Source: Omphiscola glabra (lineage: Eukaryota > Mollusca > Gastropoda > Lymnaeidae). From it: a stretch of DNA of 64,000 nt. Made by a program: the position numbers and the translations under genes. Under the pieces are notes generated by a model that saw only the letters and a program-made list of their open reading frames with translations, did not search any database and was not told the origin of the DNA. The DNA is taken from NCBI GenBank assembly GCA_964017045.1, contig OZ024795.1:55467350-55531349 (forward strand), read 5' to 3'. Of the stretch, positions 54,417 to 64,000 are shown piece by piece; position 1 is the stretch's first letter, and each line of letters begins with the position of its first letter.

Positions 54417-54670
54417 CAGGGTGGGCCATCAAATTCAAAGTGAGAACATCTCGTAGCATATGAGTTATTTCAAAATATAATTTAATGAATTATAATACTT
54501 CATATATTTTTTTGCGAAATAGTTAGCTAATCAGGAATCATGTTCAATATGTTAGTAAGTAAATCAGTAAACTATTTAATCTAGTATGGGTATAGTTAAA
54601 CTACATTTAATTTATGTGATTAAATAACATTTTACGAGATGTTCTCACTTTTATTGGCCCGCCCACCCTG
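54417..54670. mobile_element. TA-flanked MITE, 254 bp
   Basis: The left end CAGGGTGGGCCATCAAATTC (then AAAGTGAGAACATCTCGTA) pairs with the inverted right end CAGGGTGGGCGGGCCAATAA (then AAGTGAGAACATCTCGTA). TA lies at both sides, as in Tc1/mariner targets. Confidence 0.8.
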
Positions 54671-55449
54671 TATATCCTAACCTGTTGCGTAGCCCCCACA
54701 AATATTATTGATTGCACAGATTTTTAGGTTAAAATTGGCTTTAATAGATGCATTTGAGCATGACCCACTAGAGTTCTCGTAGGTCGTGATTTGAGAGTCA
54801 GAAATTCAAATGTACGTTCTTTCTGCCGGCTTTTATTTACACTTAGGCGGTGATGAAGAAATACGGTAATTAGTTGACTCTAACTAGCAATTTTTTGTCT
54901 TTATGAAAAAATCAGTAAAAATCTCATTTTAGCGTCGTATTAAATATGTTTTAAAAATTAATAAACTGATTATTTATTTTTATTGAGAGCTGTGTTTATT
55001 CTTTGTCGCTCAGTAGCTCACCCTTTTTACGCAACATTTACATTATCATGATTTGTGATTTAATCGTCAACATCCGGTTGACACCGACAGCAGATGAAAA
55101 TGAAAGTCAATATTATTATTTTTAATAACCCACTTAATTCAGTAATTTGTTTCAAATTCTTTATAAAATTAGCTTTAAAACTAAACACTAACGAAATAGC
55201 CACGTGGACCCAGATGTCGTAGGCTTGGCTTGGCATCACTCAATAATTTCATTCAGAAAAATTATTTGTTGATCAGCAGTAGTGGCAGTGCAGCATCCTG
55301 CTAGACTCACCATTTTAATTTTTAAGGAATTTAAGGCAAGGTAATGATTACTCTAACTATTTATATTTTTAGGGGGTATTTAGAAAATAATTACAGAAAT
55401 TGAATAAGGCTTATAAGTTATAAGGCATAGGCCTAAACTAAATAGGTGT

Positions 55450-56131
55450 GTCTACACACGTCCGGCTTCTGGAAAAATAGTGTAGGAGATATACGTCCAG
55501 CGGGACTGTCATGTGACCGCCGGACGACCAGTGGAAGATATTCTGGCAACTGACATGTCATGTGATCACCGGTCGACTAGTAGGTGTTATTATTCCATCA
55601 TATCATGTGACAAGAGGTCGCCGGCAAAATAGTTGCATTGCTTATGATATTCCAATATTGTGTGCAATAATTACATATATTAGTTAGCCGATCCCTAGAT
55701 AATAATTAAATACTGAATATGTTAATATGCTCTGAGATACCTAAAGTGCACCGTAAGCATTTGACTTTGATTATTAAACTAGTCTGCCTATACTATACTA
55801 TATACTAACTAGTAGTACTATTACTATTTGATTCCGACTCTTCAACAAAAAAAAAGTCAGTTATCTTGGTTAAACATCTTATAAAGCTCTATCTTGAAAC
55901 CTAAATTTAAAATATGAACCAAATAAAATAAGTCAGTAGACCTTTATCAATAAAGTTGTATTTTAGAATTAGTTTTGCGTGAGAAGTAGGCTTTGTTACG
56001 GTGGTCATGTGACTTTGTTGGCGGACAAATATCTCTATAAAGTATTCGTCAGGCGGTCATTTAACTTGGTCGCCGGATGTATATCTCCAGCACGATTCAT
56101 CTGGTTGCCGGACATGTAGACACTTCGATCT
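55450..56131. mobile_element. Possible DNA transposon remnant with inverted ends and CATGTGAC/CGCCGG subrepeats
   Basis: GTGTCTACACACGTCCGGC at the left pairs with GCCGGACATGTAGACAC at the right. Both sides carry repeated TCATGTGAC..TCGCCGG motifs in inverted orientation. No coding sequence or clear target duplication. Confidence 0.5.
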
Positions 56132-56594
56132 AAATATTTAAATTTTAATATCACAAAATCACTTAACTGTACATGACATATATGTGTGTGACCTGTGTGC
56201 ATATCATATGGACATTATGGAGTAGTTATTGACATTTGACACTTCATAATAATCAAATGGCACATGGCTTACGAGGCCGATCATGGAATGGCAGTCTCTG
56301 CTGCACTTCTACAGCAGAACCATGACTCCTGGTTAAGTTTGGCCTTCCGTAATATTATGCTCTTTATGTCGCAAGGGCTTTTTTGACACACATTTTCTGC
56401 CTGTATGACTCCTTCATCCACTGCTGTTGGTTAGCTGGAATGGTGCTCAGCGATGATCTCCCATGCACTTATTTCAATGTTGGCTTCCCTCATGTTCCTT
56501 TTACAAATGTCCTTAAATAGCCGCTGCGTCCATCCAATAAGTCATTCCCCTTCTATCAACTCTCCATACAGTTGATACTTTGGAATACTGCCTT

Positions 56595-56930
56595 CCTCTG
56601 TTCAGTGAACATAGCACAAACTTTTCCCTCTTCTCAGTGAACGTAGCACAAACTTTTCCCTCTTCTCAGTGAACGTAGCTCAAACTTTTCCCTCTTCTTA
56701 GTGAACGTAGCTTAAACTTTTCCCTCTTCTCAGTGAATGTAGCTCAAACTTTTCCCTCTTCTCAGTGAACGTAGCTCAAACTTTTCCTTCTTCTCAGTGA
56801 ACGTAGCTCAAACTTTTCCCTCTTCTCAGTGATTGTAGCTCAAACTTTTCCCTCTTCTCAGTGAACATAGCTCAAACTTTTCCCTCTTCTCAGTGAACGT
56901 AGCTCAAACTTTTCCCTCTTCTCATGTCCT
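56595..56930. repeat. 32-bp minisatellite, about 10 copies
   Basis: Unit CTCTTCTCAGTGAACGTAGC plus TCAAACTTTTCC. Confidence 0.93.
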
Positions 56931-57472
56931 GGTAGCTGTCCTATAGCTGTGTCATCATGTCCTGGTAGCTGTCCTATAGCTGTGTCATCATGTCCTGGTA
57001 GCTGTCCTATAGCTGTGTCATCATGTCCTGGTAGCTGTCCTAAAGCTGTGTCATCATGTCCTGGTAGCTGTCCTATAGCTGTGTAATCATGTCCTGGTAG
57101 CTGTCCTAAAGCTGTGTCATCATGTCCTGGTAGCTGTCCTATAGCTGTGTAATCATGTCCTGGTAGCTGTCCTATAGCTGTGTCATCATGTCCTGGTAGC
57201 TGTCCTATAGCTGTGTCATCATGTCCTGGTAGCTGTCCTATAGCTGTGTCATCATGTCCTGGTAGCTGTCCTATAGCTGTGTCATCATGTCCTGGTAGCT
57301 TTCCTATAGCTGTGTCATCATGTCCTGGTAGCTGTCCTATAGCTGTGTCATCATGTCCTGGTAGCTGTCCTATAGCTGTGTCATCATGTCCTGGTAGCTG
57401 TCCTATAGCTGTGTCATCATGTCCTGGTACCTGTCCTATAGCTGTGTCATCATGTCCTGGTAGCTATCTCTG
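56924..57472. repeat. 33-bp minisatellite, about 17 copies
   Basis: Unit CATGTCCTGGTAGCTGTCCT plus ATAGCTGTGTCAT. It joins the preceding 32-bp array without a gap. The in-frame period gives a spurious Ser/Cys/Pro-rich open frame. Confidence 0.94.
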
Positions 57473-57659
57473 CTTCCTCTGTAGTTGCTCTTCATGCAGA
57501 GTTATTGACTGTCTAAGCCTCTTGTCTGTACCAGAGTTGAACTGATGCTCTTCCCTACAGTCTTGCAGATCAGGAGTCCAAAATGTTCTTCTTTGAAAGT
57601 CTCTATTTCTTTAATTATTCTTCTTGTTTGATCCGATATTCATTCTTCTATGGCTCTGT

Positions 57660-57725
57660 TGAAGTCACCAGGAGTGATTATGGTGTCCTGTTGAAGCCAC
57701 CAGGAGTGATTGTGGTGTCCTGTTG
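57660..57725. repeat. About 34-bp duplication
   Basis: TGTTGAAGCCACCAGGAGTG then ATTGTGGTGTCC, twice. Confidence 0.75.
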
Positions 57726-57895
57726 AATTAACCTTGTGACCAATCCTTGCCTTCTCAGTTTGTTTTAGCTATGCCACTAATAGAGCTGTTGACACCCAAT
57801 ATGGCATGAGTGATCATTCCAATATCCTGTATTTTACTACCTTGTGATGTCCACATGTGCAAACAAGGTGTCACTGTTGACAAGGTTTCATTTTT

Positions 57896-58352
57896 GAACA
57901 GAGATCATTCTTTTGTCGGCTTTAACAGAGATCATTCTTTTGTCTGCTTTAACAGAGATCATTCTTTTGTTTGCTTTAACAGAGATCATTCTTTTGCCTG
58001 CTTTAACAGAGATCATTCTTTTGTTTGCTTTAACAGAGATCATTCTTTTGCCTGCTTTAACAGAGATCATTCTTTTGTTTGCTTTAACAGAGATCATTCT
58101 TTTGCCTGCTTTAACAGAGATCATTCTTTTGTCTGCTTTAACAGAGATCATTCTTTTGTTTGCTTTAACAGAGATCATTCTTTTGTCTGCTTTAACAGAG
58201 ATAATTCTTTTGTCTGCTTCAACAGAGATCATTCTTTTGTCTGCTTTAACAGAGATCATTCTTTTGTTTGCTTTAACAGAGATCATTCTTTTGTTTGCTT
58301 TAACAGAGATCATTTTTTTGTCTGCTTTAACAGAGATCATTCTTTTGCCTGC
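57896..58352. repeat. 27-bp minisatellite, 17 copies
   Basis: Unit AACAGAGATCATTCTTTTGT plus CTGCTTT. TTT/GTC/GCC variants alternate. Open in three frames owing to the in-frame period; not a gene. Confidence 0.94.
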
Positions 58353-58540
58353 TTTCTTTGTGTAACAAAGCTATAAACACTAAAATAGTTATGTGATCAA
58401 TAAATAATTTTATGTTAAAATAACATTCAATATTTAGTGCATTTTCATTTATGTTACATATATTTTCTTATGAATGTTCATGTCCACCCATATATATACG
58501 CTCTACTCTTCCTGAAATTTAGTTATTTCTCATACTAAAA

Positions 58541-58705
58541 AAGGGGTTCTAAACTAGGGGTGCCCCAGAAGGCGTGTGAGGCAGTGTCAGGGGGTGTCGG
58601 AAGACCCAGAAAATCAGGTTTATTTGCATTTTCAAATAGGAGTGTGGGAAATATTTTGAAATCAATAAGGTGTGTGCTGTGCTGTAAAAAGGTTAAGAAC
58701 CCCTG
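58541..58705. mobile_element. hAT-like MITE, about 165 bp
   Basis: Left end AAGGGGTTCTAAACTAGGGG and right end GGTTAAGAACCCCTG are imperfect inverse complements. Near-identical 8-bp flanks TACTAAAA and TACTAGAA suggest a target duplication. Confidence 0.65.
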
Positions 58706-58914
58706 TACTAGAACTAATTTGATTTGAAAAACTTTTGGTTAGAAATGGAATAAATTCATCTAATAATTAGCTTAAAAATTCCAGTTTGACCAGTTGTCCA
58801 TATTTTATTATCCTTATTGTAAAAGAAACATTTAAGCATTGAGAGGAATGAATTTAGACAATTCACTTGATGGGGGGGGGGGGGGGGAAACAACAACAAC
58901 AACTTTAAATCAAA

Positions 58915-59085
58915 TCCAAAACTTTACAAATAATTGATTAAAATGCTGAAGTGTGTAGTCTATATTATATTAATAGATACTGTGTGAATCATAACTCTAC
59001 AGATAATTGATTAAATTGCTGAAGGGTGTAGTCTATATAAACAATATTGTATTAGTAGATACTGTGTGTATCATAACTCTACAGT
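58915..59085. repeat. About 75-bp duplication
   Basis: GATAATTGATTAAATTGCTG, AAGGGTGTAGTCTATAT and ATACTGTGTGTATCATAACT occur twice with small indels. Confidence 0.8.
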
Positions 59086-59244
59086 GAATATTAGTCGAAT
59101 GAATGATTACAAATCTTTAACATTAACCAGGAAAATTGATTGACAACCTTTTTCTCCCCCACCCCCAACACACCCACTAACACCTGTGCAGAGCTGAACT
59201 TTAACTTTTTACCTATATAAAGTATAATTATGATAGAATTGCAA

Positions 59245-60252
59245 AGAACTAGTTGTACAGATGTCAGGCTTAGCGGGTTTCAACTGAGTTGTGTGTTGTA
59301 CAGATGTCAGGCTTAGCGGGTTTCAACTGAGTTGTGTGTTGTACAGATGTCAGGCTTAGCAGGTTTTATACTGAGTTGTGTGTTGTACAGATGTCAGGCT
59401 TAGCAGGTTTCAACTGAGTTGTGTGTTGTACAGATGTCAGGCTTAGCAGGTTTTATACTGAGTTGTGTGTTGTACAGATGTCAGGCTTAGCGGGTTTCAA
59501 CTGAGTTGTGTGTTGTACAGATGTCAGGCTTAGCAGGTTTTATACTGAGTTGTGTGTTGTACAGATGTCAGGCTTAGAGAGTTTCAACTGAGTTGTGTGT
59601 TGTACAGATGTCAGGCTTAGCGAGTTTCAACTGAGTTTTGTGTTGTACAGATGTCAGGCTTAGCAGGTTTCAACTGAGTTGTGTGTTGTACAGATGTCAG
59701 GCTTAGCAGGTTTTATACTGAGTTGTGTGTTGTACAGATGTCAGGCTTAGCAGGTTTCAACTGAGTTGTGTGTTGTACAGATGTCAGGCTTAGCAGGTTT
59801 TATACTGAGTTGTGTGTTGTACAGATGTCAGGCTTAGCAGGTTTCAACTGAGTTGTGTGTTGTACAGATGTCAGGCTTAGCAGGTTTTATACTGAGTTGT
59901 GTGTTGTACAGATGTCAGGCTTAGCGAGTTTCAACTGAGTTGTGTGTTGTACAGATGTCAGGCTTAGCAGGTTTTATACTGAGTTGTGTGTTGTACAGAT
60001 GTCAGGCGTAGCAGGTTTCAACTGAGTTGTGTGTTGTACAGATGTCAGGCTTAGTGGGTTTTATACTGAGCTGTGTGTTGTACAGATGTCAGGCTTAGCG
60101 AGTTTCAACTGAGTTGTGTGTTGTACAGATGTCAGGCTTAGCAGGTTTTATACTGAGTTGTGTGTTGTACAGATGTCAGGCTTAGCAGGTTTTATACTGA
60201 GTTGTGTGTTGTACAGATGTCAGGCTTAGTGGGTTTTATACTGAGCTGTGTG
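59245..60252. repeat. 43/44-bp minisatellite, about 23 copies, with an alternating dimer pattern
   Basis: Unit GTACAGATGTCAGGCTTAGC, then either AGGTTTCAACTGAGTTGTGTGTT or AGGTTTTATACTGAGTTGTGTGTT. The two types alternate for much of the array, giving a higher-order unit of about 87 bp. It ends about 440 bases before the SLC35D-like exon. Confidence 0.94.
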
Positions 60253-60693
60253 TGTATTTTGGGGGATTAAAACATTTATTTAAGTTGTTTTAGTTTATAT
60301 ACATAAAGCTGTAAAACTCGTACTAATTTCTATGACTTGGCTATGAAGTCCTGACATAGAACTGATATCTATGAGGTTAGGTTCAAATATGTTTAATAAC
60401 CCTAATAGCGGTACTCTGCACTTAATTTTTTTTTAAGGGAAATAATTACCCAGTACATTTAACTAATTAGAACCTTTGTTCTGAAACATGGAGTGAGATC
60501 AAATGAAATAGTAACTGTCAAAATGAAGCATCACAAACGTTTTGTAGCACCAGTGATTTTAAATAGTTTGTGCAGTCTCAGAACAGGCCTGCGCTTTAAT
60601 TAATGTTACAGGAATTAAATTATACTATCTTAAGTGTTCTCGTGTCATACTTGTCCTAGATTATTTATCATTTCTCTTTTTTTTCTCCCACAG
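60253..60693. other. Sequence upstream of the SLC35D-like coding exon
   Basis: Unique AT-rich sequence ending in a strong pyrimidine tract and acceptor (TTTTTTTTCTCCCACAG, ending 60693). This implies an upstream non-coding 5' exon that I cannot locate. Confidence 0.5.
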
Positions 60694-60826
60694 TTCTACA
60701 AAGAATGTCTCGCTAAATAGCTATACCTCTGATCCCTTTGGTGTTCACTTGAGTTCTCTCTTGAGTTTAAAATGAGCTCTTCATTTGAATGACACAGTAA
60801 AGTAAGCCACCAGTTTCTGACCAGCC

Positions 60827-62825
60827 ATGGAGAAGGACAAACAAGTCATTTTAGAGATTGATCCCCAAGAGGTCAGGGGTGTGGTCACTGCGGTGAAAGG
60901 TGCAGTAGCTGCCCTATTTTATGGTGTCTGTTCGGTGACATCGGCGATTGTGTCAAAAGCCCTCATGGACACTTTGGAATTTGACTTTCCTGTTTTTATC
61001 ATGGTTGCACAGATGATTTTTACGATAACTACTTTGGAAATACTATGTTTCTTCAAGATCCTGGATCTGCCGCCCTATTCACTAAAGCGGGGACTGTCTT
61101 TTGCCGCCCCGGCTATTTTCTATGGAACTAATTCTGTTTTGGCATTGACCGCTCTATCCCATATGAACATTGCAATGTACGGAGTCCTCAAGCGCTGTGT
61201 GCCTCTGTCTACTATGTTGCTGTCCCTTGTTATCCTGAAGACTGGGTTGCCCAACAGAGTAACTATGTACTCTGTCATACTTCTGACCTTGGGATGCATT
61301 ATTGCAGGTTTGTTAACATTCATTTGTTGATGTCACTCAGATATGTAAACAGTTTTGTGTGGGTTAAATCTGCCTCATAAAATTACAACTACATTCACTG
61401 AAAGAACAAGAAAATCATTATAAATCTTAGTTTTTGTGCCAAGTCAATAAGTATTTCTTAAAGTGGAAAATGTTTGTTCATGTTCAAATGAACAAACTGA
61501 ACGATATTTATATTGAAATCATCTCTATTACTTTTAGATACGTTTTTATTTTTTTAATTTAGGGAGGCAGTTTGAAAAATTAATTTTTAACTTTCAAGTT
61601 TTTTACAAGTTACACTCACCGGAAAATGCATAATTGAAATGACAGATTTTAAAACTAGTTTATATTAGGCTTTAAATTAAAAATAAAGGTTAACAATGGC
61701 TCAATTATTTTTAACACAAATTATTCTCTCCGATGTGTTGTTCAAATTTACAAAGTCATTTCATTATGTAATTCATGTAATGGCAAGTACGATACTTTAT
61801 TGCTAATTAAAATGTTCTGAGATTTGAGGCTGAGCCAAATCTCAAGCCATGCTGGCCATCGGGCTCAAGCCATGCTGGTCATCAGGATTCTTCCAAATGA
61901 ATGTCGAATAATTTTAGAATTTGAATGGATGAGTGAAAATGATTCTTCCAAGTTGAATAAATAATAGTGGCAATAAAGCAAGAAGTGAATAAGTTGAGGA
62001 AATGGGGGGAAAATGATTTGTGAGTTCTTGTTGGGATTTAAAGGTTATTTTTATCTCTTGAAATTTAATTTTTTGTCAGATTAAACTTATTTACCAAGGT
62101 TCTTAAAAAAAACTAATTGCAATACCCCAACGCAATCATGAAATTCTGCTCATGCATAAATCTAGTTTTAAAATTTTTTAATTCTAATTTTCATGACATC
62201 CGCAGGCTTTGGTGATTTAGGCTTCAACCTGACAGCTTACATTTGTGGCATAGGAAGTAACTTCACTCAGGCCTTGTATCTTCTGCTGGTGCAGAAATTT
62301 TCAGAACATCACGTATCAGTTGCAGAAACTCTCCAACTCAATAGCTTCAACACTCTGCCCCTGCTTTTATTGGCAGCCATACTCAATGGAGAGATCACTT
62401 CTATTTCACAATACAAGCATTTTGGGGAATTTAATTTCCTGGCGATGTTTTTCTTTTCTATCGGTGTCGGCATGATGCTAAATTATTCACTGTTTCTTTG
62501 CACGAGTCTGACCAGTGCGCTGACCACAAGTGTTGTTGGTGGGCTTAAAGCTTTAGTCCAAACTATCATAGGCCTCTTCACATTTGGCGGCATTTCGCAC
62601 AACTGGGCAACCTACATTGGCATAACGATGAATTTAACAGGTGGCATCGCTTACATTTGGGCTCGTTACTCAGAAAACCAAGCACGCCCCAGAACAAGTC
62701 TCAAACACGTGATGAGTTTCTCTGCATTGAACAATGGTGGAGCTACTCATTCTGGATCCATGCAAGGGGATGATTCATCACAAAATTATAAAAATTCTAT
62801 TTCCACAGATATCCATAAATCTTAA
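60827..62825 (+). CDS. SLC35D-like nucleotide-sugar transporter, two coding exons
   Basis: Coding exons 60827-61307 and 62206-62825, joined in phase 1 (GCA G / GC TTT), give 366 residues. It is a hydrophobic protein with about ten predicted membrane spans, the drug/metabolite-transporter fold of SLC35 carriers. These exchange nucleotide sugars for nucleoside monophosphates across Golgi or ER membranes. Family-specific stretches: MYGVLKRCVPLSTMLLSLVI (human SLC35D3 has YVVFKRCLPLVTML), QALYLLLVQK in the second half, NYSLFLCTSLTSALTTSVVG, and GGIAYIWARY near the end, then a hydrophilic Ser/Asn-rich cytosolic tail. It resembles SLC35D3 and UST74C-type proteins, but the exact member and substrate cannot be assigned. 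The ATG is the first in the exon after the 60693 acceptor, leaving 133 bases of 5' UTR there. The donor GTTTGT at 61308 is weak but in phase; reading through would stop after seven residues. Confidence 0.87.
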
Positions 62826-63311
62826 TGTTTACATTCCTTGAAGCCATGCAACATTTGTTGGAATGCTCTTTACACTACAGATTCTTATGACAGATTAATT
62901 TATGTTCCATTTTTGTATTTGTTGATTCTTTAAAAAAATTAATGTTCTTTCAAGAACTTTTTACAAAATGTTGGGGATTTATTATGGCAGCTGTAATTTT
63001 AACTGGCAGGACTACAGCAATGTTTCAAAAGACAGCCATTTTTCTAGTCCCATGCCATGTTGGCTGCATGTTTGGTACTTTAACTCAAGGATTGCAAGTT
63101 CTTCCTGAATAGCTACCCTACTTGAATAACAAAACTGTTCCGCTTAAACTACCCTGGCTGGGAACAACCTGAGATACAATTTAAAACTGTCAAGCCTCTT
63201 GCTTTGGTGTAGAGGCCAACTATCAAGAACTTGATTGAACATAGATTAAAAAAAAAAAAAAAAAGACCAATTTAAAGTTGCACACATAATTTTTGCTGTA
63301 GGTTCAACCAC

Positions 63312-63510
63312 AGGTGGCCACTGTCATCCTACATTTCCAGAACTCTACCACCACTGTCATCCTACATTTCCAGAACTCTGCCACCACTGTCATCCTACAT
63401 TTCCAGAACTCTGCCACCACTATCATCCTACATTTCCAGAACTCTGCCACCACTGTCATCCTACATTTCCAGAACTCTGCCACCACTGGCATCCTACATT
63501 TCCAGAAGTC
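63312..63510. repeat. 33-bp minisatellite, 6 copies
   Basis: Unit CCACCACTGTCATCCTACAT plus TTCCAGAACTCTG, inside the likely SLC35D-like 3' UTR. In-frame period. Confidence 0.93.
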
Positions 63511-63773
63511 TGTTAAAAGACCACCACTGAGCTCAACTTTAGCCTAAATTATTACAGTTTGACATCATTTAAATGTATTTCTTATGTTAAAATTATTAGG
63601 TTTTGATGTTACAAATATGATATAATGAATGATCTCTGCTGTAGTTATTTGGTGTGATGAAGATCTTTTATTTTAATTTTAACTAATTGTCTCAAACCTG
63701 TAGTGCTTCCTCCACACAATCAGAACGTCCATTTTTAACCTTGAAAAGGTATTTAATGTTATTTTCAATGAGA

Positions 63774-63779
63774 AATAAA
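63774..63779 (+). terminator. Candidate poly(A) signal of the SLC35D-like gene
   Basis: AATAAA about 950 bases after the stop codon, the only canonical hexamer seen in the tail. Confidence 0.5.
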
Positions 63780-63892
63780 CGTATCCAGTAAGACGGCAAA
63801 GTCTTTTTACAAACTCATTTGAACAAAGTTTTATTCATTAGATTTAGATCTAGAAATGCTCATACAATTTTGCTGCACTTTGTTTTTATAAA

Positions 63893-64000
63893 AAACTAAA
63901 CTAAATCATAACTGTTAGAACAGATCTTAAAATGATGACTGTTAAAACAGATCTTCAAATAATAATGACTGTTAGAACAGATCTTCAAATAATAATGACT
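63893..64000. repeat. About 30-bp repeat running off the window
   Basis: ACTGTTAGAACAGATCTTCA then AATAATAATG, at least four copies, continuing past the end. Confidence 0.85.

Larger units (their letters stand above)
62826..63800 (+). other. 3' UTR of the SLC35D-like gene
   Basis: Follows the TAA at 62823-62825. It contains an A-run near 63248, a 33-bp minisatellite, and a consensus AATAAA at 63774-63779 that probably ends the transcript. Confidence 0.5.

Noticed and set aside
57810..58376. Open frames of 150-188 codons in three overlapping frames (NRDHSFVCF repeats)
   Set aside because: An in-frame 27-bp minisatellite explains all of them.

Overview
The window is animal nuclear DNA: AT-rich, with multi-exon genes bounded by GT/AG introns, minisatellites in almost every intron, and many DNA-transposon and LINE remnants. 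The genes and the transposon set fit a lophotrochozoan, most likely a gastropod mollusc. A short SPIN-type hAT element with intact ends hints at a freshwater pulmonate snail, because SPIN is known outside vertebrates from few hosts, one of them the pond snail Lymnaea. That placement is inference.

Layout. (1) 1-12 kb, plus strand: the 3' part of a KAT6 (MOZ/MORF/Enok-type) histone acetyltransferase gene. Five exons encode the end of the MYST domain, an AT-hook cluster, an acidic Ser/Asp tract and the Ser/Met/Gln-rich C-terminus ending in Met-Arg-Arg. The catalytic exons lie before the window. (2) 12-20.3 kb: no recognised gene; possible long KAT6 3' UTR, a piggyBac-like MITE, another MITE and minisatellites. 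(3) 20.3-29.1 kb, minus strand: ADK-A, a complete ten-exon adenosine-kinase homologue of 340 residues with an intact DTNGAGD catalytic motif. (4) 29.1-33.6 kb: spacer with a candidate ADK-A promoter and minisatellites. (5) 33.6-49.3 kb, minus strand: ADK-B, an eleven-exon paralogue of about 409 residues. It keeps the ADK exon plan and phases but has lost the NxxE and GAGD motifs, so it is probably a pseudoenzyme. Its introns are packed with tandem repeats. (6) 49.3-60.7 kb: intergenic, with two truncated LINE fragments, several MITEs and four large minisatellites. (7) 60.7-62.8 kb, plus strand: a two-coding-exon SLC35D-like nucleotide-sugar transporter of 366 residues, followed by its 3' UTR.

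The most unusual signals are the tandem pair of ADK homologues, one apparently catalytically dead, and minisatellites that have captured splice junctions. The roughly 34-bp array after ADK-A exon 3 repeats the exon end and its 5' splice site about 50 times. The 63-bp array after ADK-B exon 5 repeats an acceptor, a 36-nt in-frame mini-exon and a donor six times. Three further splice junctions here are duplicated on a small scale. KAT6 works in chromatin, ADK in purine salvage and methyl-cycle metabolism, and SLC35D in Golgi/ER sugar-nucleotide transport. There is no evidence that they form a functional unit.
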